From: CAILLO01 sp964579735
GTDB lineage: Bacteria > Bacillota > Clostridia > Saccharofermentanales > UBA5734
Reading direction: 5' to 3'
Length of the DNA stretch: 13,155 nt
NCBI GenBank assembly: GCA_964579735.1
Contig: CAZOHH010000068.1
Coordinates: 1-13,155 of the forward strand
Shown here: positions 5,386 through 13,056 of the stretch, piece after piece
Numbering within the stretch: the stretch's first letter is position 1
Layout of the letters: each line of letters starts with the position of its first letter
Notes under the pieces: model-generated
Databases searched by the model: none
What the model was told of the DNA's origin: nothing
Seen by the model: the letters and a program-made list of their open reading frames with translations, nothing else
Translations under genes and position numbers: made by a program

Positions 5386-6566
5386 TGGACGCCACGGCGT
5401 CCTCCGCGGGACTCGTTCTCACGGACTGGTTCGTCGTGAATCGGCGGGCCATGCCCTGGCGGGAGACGGCGGACCGCGCCGACCCCTACCGGGTGCTGGT
5501 GTCCGAGTCCATGCTGCAGCAGACCCGCGTCTCGACCGTGATCCCCTATTACGGGCGATTCCTCGCCCGCTTTCCCGACGTGGAGGCGCTGGCCTCCGCG
5601 GACGAAGCCGAGGTCATGGCCCAGTGGAAGGGGCTCGGCTATTACTCGCGCGCCCGCAGCCTCCACCGCGCGGCCCGCGCCGTCGTCCGCGACCACGGCG
5701 GCCGGCTGCCCGAGGACTACGACGCGCTGCGCCGCCTGCCCGGCGTCGGCGACTACACCGCCGGGGCGGTGCGCAGCATCGCCTTCGGGCTGCCGACCCC
5801 GGCCGTGGACGGCAACGTCCTGCGTGTATTGACGCGGTTCGCCGGGATCGCGGAAGATGTGGCCCTGCCGGAGACGAAGCGCCGCGTGGCGGACCTGTCG
5901 AAGGCGATGTGTCCGCCGGACCGGGCGGCGGACTTCTGCGAGGGGCTCATGGAGCTGGGCGCGGTGGTCTGCCTGCCGAAAGCGCCGGAGTGCGGAGCCT
6001 GCCCGTGGGAGGACGCCTGCCGGGCCCGAGCCGAGGGGCGGACGGCGGAGCTGCCGGTGAAGCGCGCGAAGCCGGCGCCCGAGGTCACGCGGCGGGCGGT
6101 GCTCGTCGTGCGCAGCGGCGGACGGATCCTCGTGGAGTATCGCGAAAAGGGCTTGCTGGGCGGGCTCTGGGGCTTCCCGGACCGAGAGCCGGTGGAGGTC
6201 TTCGAGGAGCGCAGCGGCGTGCGGCCGGACCTTGAGACCGAGCGCGTCGCCGGCGTCGTGGACCATGTCTTCACGCACCGCAGGTGGCGCATGGACGTCC
6301 ATGTCTGCAGGGCCGTCGCGGGGGGTACCCCCACCGGGTCGCCCATCTCCGAGGCACCGCGCAGCGACCCGCCACCTGCACCGACCGCCGGCTTCCGCTG
6401 GGTCACCGAATCGGAATTCGCCGAACTGCCCGTGTCGAAGGCCTTTCAGAAGGTCTGGGAATGTGCTCGGATGATTGTTGCCGCCGAGCCTCCTCAAGCT
6501 GGCCCGCCTTCCTCCGTCGGTAGGTCGAAGGCGTCTGACCGTAGAACCTTCGGAAGACCCGTATGA
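5385..6566 (+). CDS. mutY: A/G-specific adenine DNA glycosylase MutY
   Basis: A 393-residue cytoplasmic base-excision repair enzyme that removes adenine mispaired with 8-oxoguanine. The glycosylase domain contains MPWRE, the catalytic glutamate E41 in VSESMLQQTRVS, the helix-hairpin-helix LPGVGDYTAGAV with the following AVDGN carrying catalytic D142, and a [4Fe-4S] motif C196-x6-C203-x2-C206-x5-C212. A NUDIX-like recognition domain (about 228-360) follows, with GGLWGFP and VVDHVFTHRRWRM. It is interrupted by a Pro/Ser/Gly-rich stretch of about 25 residues (about 315-340) before FRWV. The start is ATG 5385; GTG 5382 directly before it is also possible. Stop and start overlap as TGATG with the prolyl-isomerase gene, implying translational coupling. 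The last about 55 codons overlap the 3' end of the convergent araC-type gene; the final 29 residues look non-conserved. Confidence 0.95.
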   Translation: MDATASSAGLVLTDWFVVNRRAMPWRETADRADPYRVLVSESMLQQTRVSTVIPYYGRFLARFPDVEALASADEAEVMAQWKGLGYYSRARSLHRAARAVVRDHGGRLPEDYDALRRLPGVGDYTAGAVRSIAFGLPTPAVDGNVLRVLTRFAGIAEDVALPETKRRVADLSKAMCPPDRAADFCEGLMELGAVVCLPKAPECGACPWEDACRARAEGRTAELPVKRAKPAPEVTRRAVLVVRSGGRILVEYREKGLLGGLWGFPDREPVEVFEERSGVRPDLETERVAGVVDHVFTHRRWRMDVHVCRAVAGGTPTGSPISEAPRSDPPPAPTAGFRWVTESEFAELPVSKAFQKVWECARMIVAAEPPQAGPPSSVGRSKASDRRTFGRPV

Positions 6567-7404
6567 AGTAGCTGGCACTCGTGAATCCCGAATCCAGGGC
6601 TACCCCGAGGATATCCGCATCCGTTTCCACGAGCCTCTCCGCTGCGCGGCGGCAACGGTACTCGTTCAGGTATTCGATCGGAGAACGGCCCGTCGCGTCC
6701 TTGAAGACGCGGAAGAAATGGAACTCGGAGAGGTTCGCAACGCCGGCGAGCTCGGCGACGGTCACGCGCCCGGAATAACGCTCGTGAAGGAGCTCCAGGG
6801 ATTTCTTCACCGGTTCGATGCGGGTGGAATCGGGACGTCTCCCCCATTCCGACGGCAGGCCTGACGCACCTTTGCTCTCCAAACGTGCGAGCGCATCGTC
6901 CGCGACGAAACCTGCGAGCCAGCCGAAGAGCAGGGATTTGACCTGCAGTTCGTACCCGCGCGGGCGACCCTGCAGAACAGCGATCAGTTCTCTGCATTTC
7001 TCCAGTGAATCGGCTTCCTGCAGTGTGGTTCCTGAAACAAGGAGCGGCAGCCGCAGGCGGTCCTCCCGCAACGGGTCCAGGTAGTGGAGCGTGCAGGCGT
7101 CCGGAATGGACCCGGACAAAAGGGCGACATCAAAGACAACAGCGTGGAACCTAGCCTCCCCAACGCCGACCGTCTCGGCCGTGTGCAGCACCCCCGGGTT
7201 GGCGAGGACGGCCGACCCGGCTTCCGCGGCCACCTTCCCGCCATCCATGGTGAAGAGGACGGAGCCGGACTCCACGTACAGAATCTCCAGGTCCGGATGC
7301 CAATGGGCGCCCATGAGGAATCCGCGTCCGTGAATCGTGTAGAGGTCAATGGGAAGGGTAGGATCCGAATAGACCCGTCTTTCGCGCAGATCGTCTCTTT
7401 CCAT
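6403..7404 (-). CDS. AraC-family transcriptional regulator with cupin sensor domain
   Basis: A 333-residue one-component regulator. The N-terminal AraC-type cupin (about 15-110) includes HWHPDLEILYVESGSV with H34/H36, MDGG and LANPGVLHTAE, the usual small-ligand (often sugar) pocket. The C-terminal DNA-binding region (203-299) has two helix-turn-helix units: VTVAELAGVANLSEFHFFRVFK (about 214-236) and ILGVALDSGFTSASYFIRVF (about 264-284), ending in FYGQTPSTYRRRK. The terminal 34 residues are Arg-rich, lie outside the domain and overlap mutY in antisense. The ATG at 7404 has GGAGG about four bases upstream. Divergent placement next to the isomerase/dehydrogenase pair suggests it controls that pair, possibly as an activator. 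The inducer is unknown. Confidence 0.93.
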   Translation of the reverse strand: MERDDLRERRVYSDPTLPIDLYTIHGRGFLMGAHWHPDLEILYVESGSVLFTMDGGKVAAEAGSAVLANPGVLHTAETVGVGEARFHAVVFDVALLSGSIPDACTLHYLDPLREDRLRLPLLVSGTTLQEADSLEKCRELIAVLQGRPRGYELQVKSLLFGWLAGFVADDALARLESKGASGLPSEWGRRPDSTRIEPVKKSLELLHERYSGRVTVAELAGVANLSEFHFFRVFKDATGRSPIEYLNEYRCRRAAERLVETDADILGVALDSGFTSASYFIRVFRRFYGQTPSTYRRRKAGQLEEARRQQSSEHIPRPSERPSTRAVRRIPIR

Positions 7405-7431
7405 GACTCCTCCGCAGGATAGTGCTATATT
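7403..7431 (+). promoter_or_regulatory. Candidate promoter of the isomerase-dehydrogenase operon
   Basis: ATGACT (7403-7408, 4/6 to TTGACA) and TATATT (7426-7431, 5/6) are separated by 17 bp. The -35 sits on the araC-type start codon, so polymerase here would interfere with transcription of the regulator. A minus-strand -10 candidate TATAGC (7429-7424) for the regulator overlaps the same place with a poor -35. The predicted plus-strand leader is about 120 nt. Confidence 0.4.
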
Positions 7432-7433
7432 CG

Positions 7434-7475
7434 AGCATCATCATCGTAGAAATCGGCGAGAATTGCAAGCATCAT
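7434..7475. promoter_or_regulatory. Direct repeats AGCATCAT, possible regulator sites
   Basis: Two identical octamers AGCATCAT at 7434-7441 and 7468-7475, 34 bp apart, lie between the divergent genes. AraC-family proteins often bind directly repeated half-sites, so these are candidates. Eight bases twice in about 150 bp of intergenic DNA is suggestive but not conclusive. Confidence 0.3.
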
Positions 7476-7544
7476 GGTATCGACGGACCCGCCGTACCCG
7501 TCGAACACGACAGGATTCCCACTGGACCCGGCGGAAGAGCAACG

Positions 7545-7551
7545 AAGGAGG
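7545..7551 (+). promoter_or_regulatory. Ribosome binding site fixing the isomerase start
   Basis: AAGGAGG six bases before ATG 7558. The in-frame ATG at 7474 would add 28 residues with no homologous look and has no such site. Confidence 0.88.
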
Positions 7552-7557
7552 AAAACC

Positions 7558-8448
7558 ATGGACAAGCTGCGCATCGGGACATTGACCGGAGGGGACACGG
7601 CGGGGCGGATGCTGCCGAAGCTCGTGGAACTGGGATTCGAATCGTTCAGCCTCACCTACTGGCAGAGCGCCCACGAGGCCGACTTCGCGGCCACCGCGGA
7701 GGACGTTCGTCGCGCCTTGGCCGGCAAGGATGCCGTGATCTCGTGCCTGGCCCCTTTCGGGAACCCCCTCTCCGATGACGCGGACCGCCGTGCGAAGTCC
7801 ATCCGCGGCTTCGAGCGGGCCATCGACAGCGCGCATCTCTTCGGGACGGACCTCGTGACGGGCTTCACCGGCCGCGTGGAAGGCAAGTCCATCCCCGACT
7901 GCATCCAGCGGTTCGCCGACGTATGGGGCCCTCTGGCATTGCGGGCGAAGGACCGGGGAATCCGGCTGGCCTTCGAGAACTGCGAGATGGACGGCACCTG
8001 GGAGTCCGGGGACTGGAACATCGCGCATTACCCGGCCGCCTGGGAACTCATGTTCGCGGCATTGCCCATGGACAATCTCGGGCTGGAATGGGAGCCCTGC
8101 CACCAGATGGTCAAGCTCATCGACCCCATCCCTCAGCTGCGGCAGTGGGTCGGGCGGATGTTCCACATCCACGGCAAGGACGCGACCATCGACTTCGATG
8201 TCCTGCATGCCTATGGGACGGGTGGACCGAAGCAGTACGCGTGGCACCGGACCCCGGGCTTCGGGGACTCGGACTGGACCCGGATCATCAGCATCCTCCG
8301 TGCGGCCGGCTACAAGGGAACCATCGACATCGAAGGCTGGCACGACCCGGTCTATCGCGGCGAGCTGGAGATGACGGGCCAGGTCGCGGGGCTGAACTAC
8401 CTGAAGCGTTGCCGCGGCGGGGACTTCGTCCCGAACCCGGAGGTCTGA
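7558..8448 (+). CDS. Sugar phosphate isomerase/epimerase-like TIM-barrel protein
   Basis: A 296-residue protein of the xylose-isomerase-like TIM-barrel superfamily (AP endonuclease family 2 fold), cytoplasmic and metal dependent. Candidate metal and substrate ligands follow the family order: E140 in LAFENCEM, E179 with H182 in LEWEPCHQ, H203/H205 in MFHIHGKD, and E259 in IDIEGWHDP. WHRTPGFGDSDW before the last strands is typical of IolE/YcjR-like sugar epimerases, isomerases and 3-keto-sugar enzymes. The start is ATG 7558. A Gfo/Idh/MocA dehydrogenase follows one base after the stop, and an AraC-type regulator is divergent. This is a common arrangement for catabolism of sugars, inositols or glycosides by oxidation then isomerisation. 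The substrate cannot be named from sequence. Confidence 0.9.
   Translation: MDKLRIGTLTGGDTAGRMLPKLVELGFESFSLTYWQSAHEADFAATAEDVRRALAGKDAVISCLAPFGNPLSDDADRRAKSIRGFERAIDSAHLFGTDLVTGFTGRVEGKSIPDCIQRFADVWGPLALRAKDRGIRLAFENCEMDGTWESGDWNIAHYPAAWELMFAALPMDNLGLEWEPCHQMVKLIDPIPQLRQWVGRMFHIHGKDATIDFDVLHAYGTGGPKQYAWHRTPGFGDSDWTRIISILRAAGYKGTIDIEGWHDPVYRGELEMTGQVAGLNYLKRCRGGDFVPNPEV
8439..8443 (+). promoter_or_regulatory. Ribosome binding site for the GTG-started dehydrogenase
   Basis: GGAGG inside the last codons of the isomerase gene, six bases before GTG 8450. It decides the unusual GTG start and implies coupled translation. Confidence 0.8.
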
Positions 8449-8449
8449 C

Positions 8450-9514
8450 GTGGGAAGCGGAGAGAGGAAGGTTCCCAGCGGGTCCGCGAAACACAGGATC
8501 GTCATCGCGGGATGCGGCGCGATGGCCGAAGCCTGGGTCGGATTCGCGAAGGAAAGGGAAGGGGCGGAGATCGTCGGGCTGATGGACATAGCACCGGCCA
8601 GCGCGCAGGCGATGGCGGAGCGGCACGGACTCGGCTGCCCTGTATTCACGGACCTGGCACAGGCGATTCGGGAGACGAAGGCGGACCTCGTCTTCGACGT
8701 CACGATCCCTTCGGCCCACCACGCGACCGTGAAGACGGCCCTGTCCTTCGGGTGCGACGTCCTCGGCGAGAAGCCCATGGCGGAGTCCCTGGAGCAGGCG
8801 CGGGACATGGTCGCGACCGCCGCGGCGTGCGGCCGCACCTACGCGGTCATGCAGAACCGCCGCTACATGCGGAATATCCGCGAATTCGCCGAACTCGTCC
8901 GCGGCGGCACGATCGGCAGGAACGGATTCCTCAACGCCGACTTCTTCCTCGGACCGCACTTCGGTGGCTTCCGGGACGTGATGGACAGCCCGCTCGTCCT
9001 CGACATGACCATCCACACCTTCGACCAGGCGCGCCTGATCTCGGGCGCCGACGCGGTCGCGGTCTATTGCCACGAGTTCAACCCGGCGGGATCCTGGTAC
9101 AAGGGGAATGCGAGCGCCATCTGCATCTTCGAGATGAGCGACGGGTCCGTCTTCTGCTACCGCGGGTCCTGGTGCGCGGAAGGCGTTCCGACCTCCTGGG
9201 AAGCGGAGTGGAGGGCCGTCGGCAGCCTCGGCACGGCGGTCTGGAACGGAAGCGCCGCGCCGCATGCCGAAGTCGTGAAGGACCCGCAGGACAAGGCGTT
9301 CATCCGTGAAGTCGAGCGCGTGGAAGCGCGGGAGGACGCAGGCCGGTCCCCCGGAACGGGGAGGGAGAACCACCCCGGATGCCTCGACGCGATGTTCGAA
9401 GCGCTGGAGGCCGGAGGCAAGCCCGAAACGGACTGCCGCGACAACCTCCACAGCATGGAGATGGTCTTCGGCGCCATCCGCAGCGCACGCGAAAGACGTC
9501 GCGTGGAGATATAG
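8450..9514 (+). CDS. Gfo/Idh/MocA family oxidoreductase
   Basis: A 354-residue NAD(P)-dependent dehydrogenase acting on sugars, inositols or their derivatives. The N-terminal Rossmann domain begins after about 14 extra residues, with IVIAGCGAMAEAW (Gly at 21 and 23) and an aspartate ending the second strand (GLMDIAP), which suggests NAD preference. The catalytic lysine K108 is in GEKPMAES. The C-terminal alpha/beta domain carries the D185-x3-H189-x2-D192 motif (LDMTIHTFDQAR), with the active-site His. The GTG start at 8450 lies one base after the preceding stop and is supported by GGAGG. It forms a two-gene operon with the isomerase; a plausible pathway oxidises a hydroxyl and then isomerises the keto product. 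No transporter or kinase is adjacent in this window, so the substrate and uptake route are unknown. Confidence 0.92.
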   Translation: MGSGERKVPSGSAKHRIVIAGCGAMAEAWVGFAKEREGAEIVGLMDIAPASAQAMAERHGLGCPVFTDLAQAIRETKADLVFDVTIPSAHHATVKTALSFGCDVLGEKPMAESLEQARDMVATAAACGRTYAVMQNRRYMRNIREFAELVRGGTIGRNGFLNADFFLGPHFGGFRDVMDSPLVLDMTIHTFDQARLISGADAVAVYCHEFNPAGSWYKGNASAICIFEMSDGSVFCYRGSWCAEGVPTSWEAEWRAVGSLGTAVWNGSAAPHAEVVKDPQDKAFIREVERVEAREDAGRSPGTGRENHPGCLDAMFEALEAGGKPETDCRDNLHSMEMVFGAIRSARERRRVEI

Positions 9515-9517
9515 GTG

Positions 9518-9546
9518 TTTACTATTAGGTCGAACCGCCCTAGAAT
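9518..9546 (+). promoter_or_regulatory. Promoter of nadABC
   Basis: TTTACT (9518-9523, 4/6) and TAGAAT (9541-9546, 5/6) with a 17-bp spacer begin four bases after the dehydrogenase stop. Transcription from about 9553 would give a leader of about 24 nt, too short for a riboswitch. I see no clear NiaR- or NrtR-type operator; TAGG-N8-CCTA-like symmetry in the spacer is too weak to call. Confidence 0.55.
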
Positions 9547-9576
9547 CGTGTCAAGAGAACAAGGGGGGCGTGTGCG

Positions 9577-10509
9577 ATGGACTCCACAGACTGGGACGAG
9601 AGGACGAGGGTGCTCCGCGAGGAGGTCCTCCGACTGAAGAAGGAAAAGGGCGCCGTGCTGGTCGCGCACAACTACCAGCGCGACGAGGTGCAGGAAGTCG
9701 CCGACCTCGTGGGCGATTCACTTGCGCTGGCGCGGTACTGCGCGGCATCGGAGTCGCAGCTGATCGTGTTCTGCGGCGTGCATTTCATGGCCGAGAGCGC
9801 CAAGGTCATGTCCCCGGGGAAGACCGTCCTGCTGCCCGAAATCGACGCGGGCTGCCCCATGGCCGACATGGTCGACGAGTTCGCCCTGCGCGCCTGGAAG
9901 GCCGAGCACCCCGGCGTCGCCGTCGTGGGTTATATAAACTCCTCCGCGGCGGTCAAGGCCGAGTGCGACATCATCTGCACCTCCTCCAACGCCTTGGCCG
10001 TCGTTCGGTCGCTGGACGCGAAGGAGTACCTGTTCCTCCCGGACTGCAACCTCGGCCAGTACGTGTCCGAGCAGGTCCCGGAGAAGAAGGCCTACCTATG
10101 GGAGGGTTTCTGCATCACGCACCACCGGGTCCGCCCGGCGGATGTCGCGGCCGCACGCGCGGCGCACCCCGACGCGCTGCTGCTGGCGCACCCCGAGACC
10201 CAGCCCGACATATGGCGCCAGGCCGATTTCGTCGGCAGCACCAAGCAGATCATCGACTACGCCGCGACGAGTCCGGCGCAGAAGTTCCTCATCGGCACCG
10301 AGATGGGCGTGATGTGGAAACTGCGCAAGGACAACCCCGACAAGACGTTCTACCTGCTCGCCCCCGGGATGGTCTGTCCCAATATGAAGAAGATCACCCT
10401 GCGCAGCGTTCGGGATGCGCTCGCAGAGACGAAGTACCGCATCGAGGTCCCTGAGGACGTCGCCGCCGGCGCACGTCGCGCGCTCGACAGGATGTTCGCC
10501 GTCCGGTGA
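9577..10509 (+). CDS. nadA: Quinolinate synthase NadA
   Basis: A 310-residue [4Fe-4S] enzyme that condenses iminoaspartate with dihydroxyacetone phosphate to quinolinate, the second step of de novo NAD synthesis from aspartate. Three cluster cysteines stand at family positions: C93 (DAGCPMAD), C179 (WEGFCITHHRV) and C267 (MVCPNMKKI). Other hallmarks are VLVAHNYQRDEVQEVADLVGDSL, FCGVHFMAESAKVMSP, YINSSAAVKAECD, LPDCNLGQYV, LLAHPE and GTEMG. The length is normal for the three-domain form. ATG 9577 follows AAGGGGGG at eight bases. It is first in nadA-nadB-nadC and feeds NadC. The oxygen-labile cluster fits an anaerobic or microaerobic host but does not prove it. Confidence 0.97.
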   Translation: MDSTDWDERTRVLREEVLRLKKEKGAVLVAHNYQRDEVQEVADLVGDSLALARYCAASESQLIVFCGVHFMAESAKVMSPGKTVLLPEIDAGCPMADMVDEFALRAWKAEHPGVAVVGYINSSAAVKAECDIICTSSNALAVVRSLDAKEYLFLPDCNLGQYVSEQVPEKKAYLWEGFCITHHRVRPADVAAARAAHPDALLLAHPETQPDIWRQADFVGSTKQIIDYAATSPAQKFLIGTEMGVMWKLRKDNPDKTFYLLAPGMVCPNMKKITLRSVRDALAETKYRIEVPEDVAAGARRALDRMFAVR

Positions 10510-10539
10510 AGCCGGCCCTGGCGGAGGAAGCGGAGCAGA

Positions 10540-12216
10540 ATGGATTTCAAGCAGCGGTATCTGGCCACCGGAGGCGCTCCGGCGAAGGTCGAACGGCATG
10601 ACGCGATCATCGTGGGCAGCGGCGTGGCCGGCGTCTACACGGCGCTCAACGCGCCCGAGGCACTCGACATCGTCATCGTGACCAAGGAGACGCTCGACAT
10701 CAGCAACTCCTCTCTCGCCCAGGGCGGCATCGCCGTATCGCTCGGCCGGGACGACTCCCCTGAACTCCACCTGCAGGACACTCTCTACGCGGGCGCGGGA
10801 CTGTGCGACGAGGGCGTCGTGCGCGTCCTGGTCAACGAGGCGCGGCCCGTGATCCAGGACATATGCACCCTCGGCGTCGACTTCGACTTGAAGGAACAGC
10901 CCAACGCCGCCCCTTCGGGCGTCTCGCAGCTCGCGCTCAACCGCGAGGCCGCGCACAGCCAGAACCGCATCATCCACGCCGGCGACACGACGGGCAAGGA
11001 GGTCTGCGACAAGCTGACCTCCGTGATGCTGCGCCGCCCCCGCGTCAGCGTACGCGAGCGCACCATCGTGCTGGACCTGCTGGTGCGCGACGGCGCCTGC
11101 TGCGGAGTCTCGATCTACGACGAGGTCTCCGGCGAGATCCGCCTGCTGCTCGCCGACGTGGTCGTCTGCGCGACCGGCGGCTTCGGACAGCTCTACGCCG
11201 CAACGACCAACCCCGACGTCGCGACCGGAGACGGAGCCTGCTTCGCCTATCGCGCCGGCGCGGCCCTCATGGACCTCGAGTTCATCCAGTTCCACCCCAC
11301 CGTTCTCTACCATCCGCTGAACCGGACCTTCCTGATCTCCGAGGCCGTACGTGGAGAAGGCGCACTGCTGCGCAACCTCAAGGGCGAGCGCTTCATGCCG
11401 AAATACCACGAGATGAACGAACTCGCCCCCCGCGACGTCGTCTCGCGCTCCATCTTCTCCGAGATGACCCAGAGCCGAGAGGACCACGTCTGGCTCGACA
11501 TCACGGCCCGCACCCGCAAGGACCTGCAGGCCCGCTTCCCCAACATCTACCGCACCTGCCTCGGCTACGGCATCGACATGGCGAAGGACTACGTTCCCGT
11601 CGCGCCGGCCGAGCACTACTGCATGGGCGGCATCCGGACCGACGTCTTCGGGCGCACCGGCATCTCCGGGTTCTACGCCTGCGGCGAGGCGGCCTGCAAC
11701 GGCATCCACGGCGCGAACCGCCTGGCCAGCAATTCCCTGCTCGAAGGCCTCGTCTTCGGCCGGAGGATCGGCGAGGAGATGACCGAAGTCGTCAAGAACC
11801 GCAAGCGCCGCCGCGGAGACGCAGCGCACTTCACGAAGCTTCTCGACGTCCCGGACAAGCGGCCCGTCCTCTCCTGCGAGGAGGAGGAAACCCTGAGGAC
11901 CCAGATGCGCCGGCTCATGACCGACAAGGTCGGCATCGTGCGCACCCGCGAGGGAATGGAGGAGGCGAAGCGCTGGCTCACCGAGTCCGAGGAGCGCCTC
12001 GACGGGTTCCGCCCCGTCGGCGTCGCCGGCTACGAACTACGGAACCTCGTCTCCCTCGCCCGGCTGACCGTCCGGATGGCCCTCGCCCGCGAAGAGAGCC
12101 GCGGCGCGCACTTCCGCGAGGACTTCCCGCACACCGACGACGCGAACTGGATCGTCCACCAGACCTGCAGCCTGTCCGACGGCGCAGGGGACCCTGCGAA
12201 GGAGGTCCGCCCATGA
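10540..12216 (+). CDS. nadB: L-aspartate oxidase NadB
   Basis: A 558-residue cytoplasmic flavoenzyme that oxidises L-aspartate to iminoaspartate for NadA. It uses O2 or fumarate as electron acceptor, so it can work anaerobically. The FAD-binding loop is IIVGSGVAG (G26, G28, G31), followed by SSLAQGGIAVS and NREAAHSQ. Active-site residues align with the E. coli enzyme at a constant offset of 8: H252 (QFHPT), E268 (SEAVRGEG), R298 (LAPRDVV), H359 (EHYCMGG) and R394 (GANRLASNSLLEG). These distinguish aspartate oxidase use within the fumarate-reductase/succinate-dehydrogenase flavoprotein family. A C-terminal helical domain (about 430-545) is present. The gene starts 30 bp after nadA, with GGAGGAAG and GGAG upstream of ATG 10540. 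It ends overlapping nadC by ATGA. Confidence 0.97.
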   Translation: MDFKQRYLATGGAPAKVERHDAIIVGSGVAGVYTALNAPEALDIVIVTKETLDISNSSLAQGGIAVSLGRDDSPELHLQDTLYAGAGLCDEGVVRVLVNEARPVIQDICTLGVDFDLKEQPNAAPSGVSQLALNREAAHSQNRIIHAGDTTGKEVCDKLTSVMLRRPRVSVRERTIVLDLLVRDGACCGVSIYDEVSGEIRLLLADVVVCATGGFGQLYAATTNPDVATGDGACFAYRAGAALMDLEFIQFHPTVLYHPLNRTFLISEAVRGEGALLRNLKGERFMPKYHEMNELAPRDVVSRSIFSEMTQSREDHVWLDITARTRKDLQARFPNIYRTCLGYGIDMAKDYVPVAPAEHYCMGGIRTDVFGRTGISGFYACGEAACNGIHGANRLASNSLLEGLVFGRRIGEEMTEVVKNRKRRRGDAAHFTKLLDVPDKRPVLSCEEEETLRTQMRRLMTDKVGIVRTREGMEEAKRWLTESEERLDGFRPVGVAGYELRNLVSLARLTVRMALAREESRGAHFREDFPHTDDANWIVHQTCSLSDGAGDPAKEVRP

Positions 12217-13046
12217 TCGACCGGATCTACCTGGACCGCGTGATCGACAACGCACTCGAGGAGGACATGCCGCTCGGCGACATCACGACGGATGCGCTCG
12301 TGGCGGAGGAGACCGTCTGCAAGGCCACCCTGGTCGCGAAATCCGCCGGCGTGCTGGCCGGCCTCGGCGTGGCGAAGCGCGTCTTCGAGCGGCTGGACCC
12401 TCAGGTCCGGTTCACGGCGCACGCGCAGGATGGGGACCGCTTGAAGGCGGGGGACCGAATCGCCGAGATCTCCGGCAACGCGCGTGCCGTCCTGAAGGCC
12501 GAGCGCACCGCCCTGAACCTGCTGCAGCGGATGTCCGGCATCGCGACACGGACGGCCGAGTACGTCGCGCTCGTCGCCGGAACGAAGGCACGCATCGTGG
12601 ACACGCGAAAGACGGTGCCGGGGCTACGGCGCATCGACAAGGCCGCGGTCGTCGCCGGCGGCGGGAGCAACCACCGCCACGGACTTTCGGATGGCGTGCT
12701 GATCAAGGACAACCATATCGTCGCGGCCGGAGGCATCCTGCCTGCCGTCGAGCGGGCGCGGGCCCACGTGCCCCACACCGTGCGCATCGAGGTCGAAACG
12801 GAGACGCTCGCCCAGGTGCAGGAGGCGCTCGACGCCAGGGCCGACATCATCATGCTCGACAACATGGACCTCGGCCGCATGCGGGAAGCCGTGGCGCTGA
12901 TCGCCGGTCGTGCACTCGTCGAAGCCTCGGGCAACGTCGACCGCGCACGCGTCCGCGCCATCGCGGAGACGGGCGTCGACCTGATCTCCATCGGCGAGCT
13001 CACGCACTCCGTGACGGCCGCCGATATCAGCCTGCGCTTCGAGTGA
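12213..13046 (+). CDS. nadC: Nicotinate-nucleotide pyrophosphorylase (quinolinate phosphoribosyltransferase) NadC
   Basis: A 277-residue enzyme that converts quinolinate and PRPP to nicotinate mononucleotide, CO2 and pyrophosphate, linking the aspartate branch to NAD. Quinolinate/PRPP residues match the Mycobacterium tuberculosis enzyme at a constant offset of -7: R98 (KAERTALN), R132/K133 (DTRKTVPG), H154/R155 (GGGSNHRHGL) and K165 (LIKDNH). EVETET, MLDNM, EASGNV and SIGELTHSV complete the barrel. ATG 12213 overlaps the nadB stop (ATGA), and AAGGAGG is seven bases upstream, so translation is coupled. It is the last gene before the operon terminator. Confidence 0.97.
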   Translation: MIDRIYLDRVIDNALEEDMPLGDITTDALVAEETVCKATLVAKSAGVLAGLGVAKRVFERLDPQVRFTAHAQDGDRLKAGDRIAEISGNARAVLKAERTALNLLQRMSGIATRTAEYVALVAGTKARIVDTRKTVPGLRRIDKAAVVAGGGSNHRHGLSDGVLIKDNHIVAAGGILPAVERARAHVPHTVRIEVETETLAQVQEALDARADIIMLDNMDLGRMREAVALIAGRALVEASGNVDRARVRAIAETGVDLISIGELTHSVTAADISLRFE

Positions 13047-13056
13047 CGTTGCCGGC

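Noticed and set aside
4968..6578. 536-codon minus-strand ORF opposite the prolyl isomerase and mutY
   Set aside because: High-GC shadow frame: both real genes on the other strand have full catalytic motifs, and this frame has none.
7474..7557. 28-residue N-terminal extension of the isomerase
   Set aside because: No family resemblance and no ribosome binding site; AAGGAGG sets the start at 7558.
9515..9576. NAD-responsive riboswitch or NiaR/NrtR operator before nadA
   Set aside because: The leader is only about 24 nt and no convincing operator symmetry is visible.
10096..11829. 577-codon minus-strand ORF opposite nadA/nadB
   Set aside because: Antisense shadow of two fully supported enzymes; low-complexity Asp/Val/Gly/Ala composition.
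10803..12212. Long Arg-rich plus-strand frame running into nadC
   Set aside because: Its first 470 codons are an out-of-frame shadow of nadB (Arg/Pro-rich); only the nadC portion from 12213 is real.
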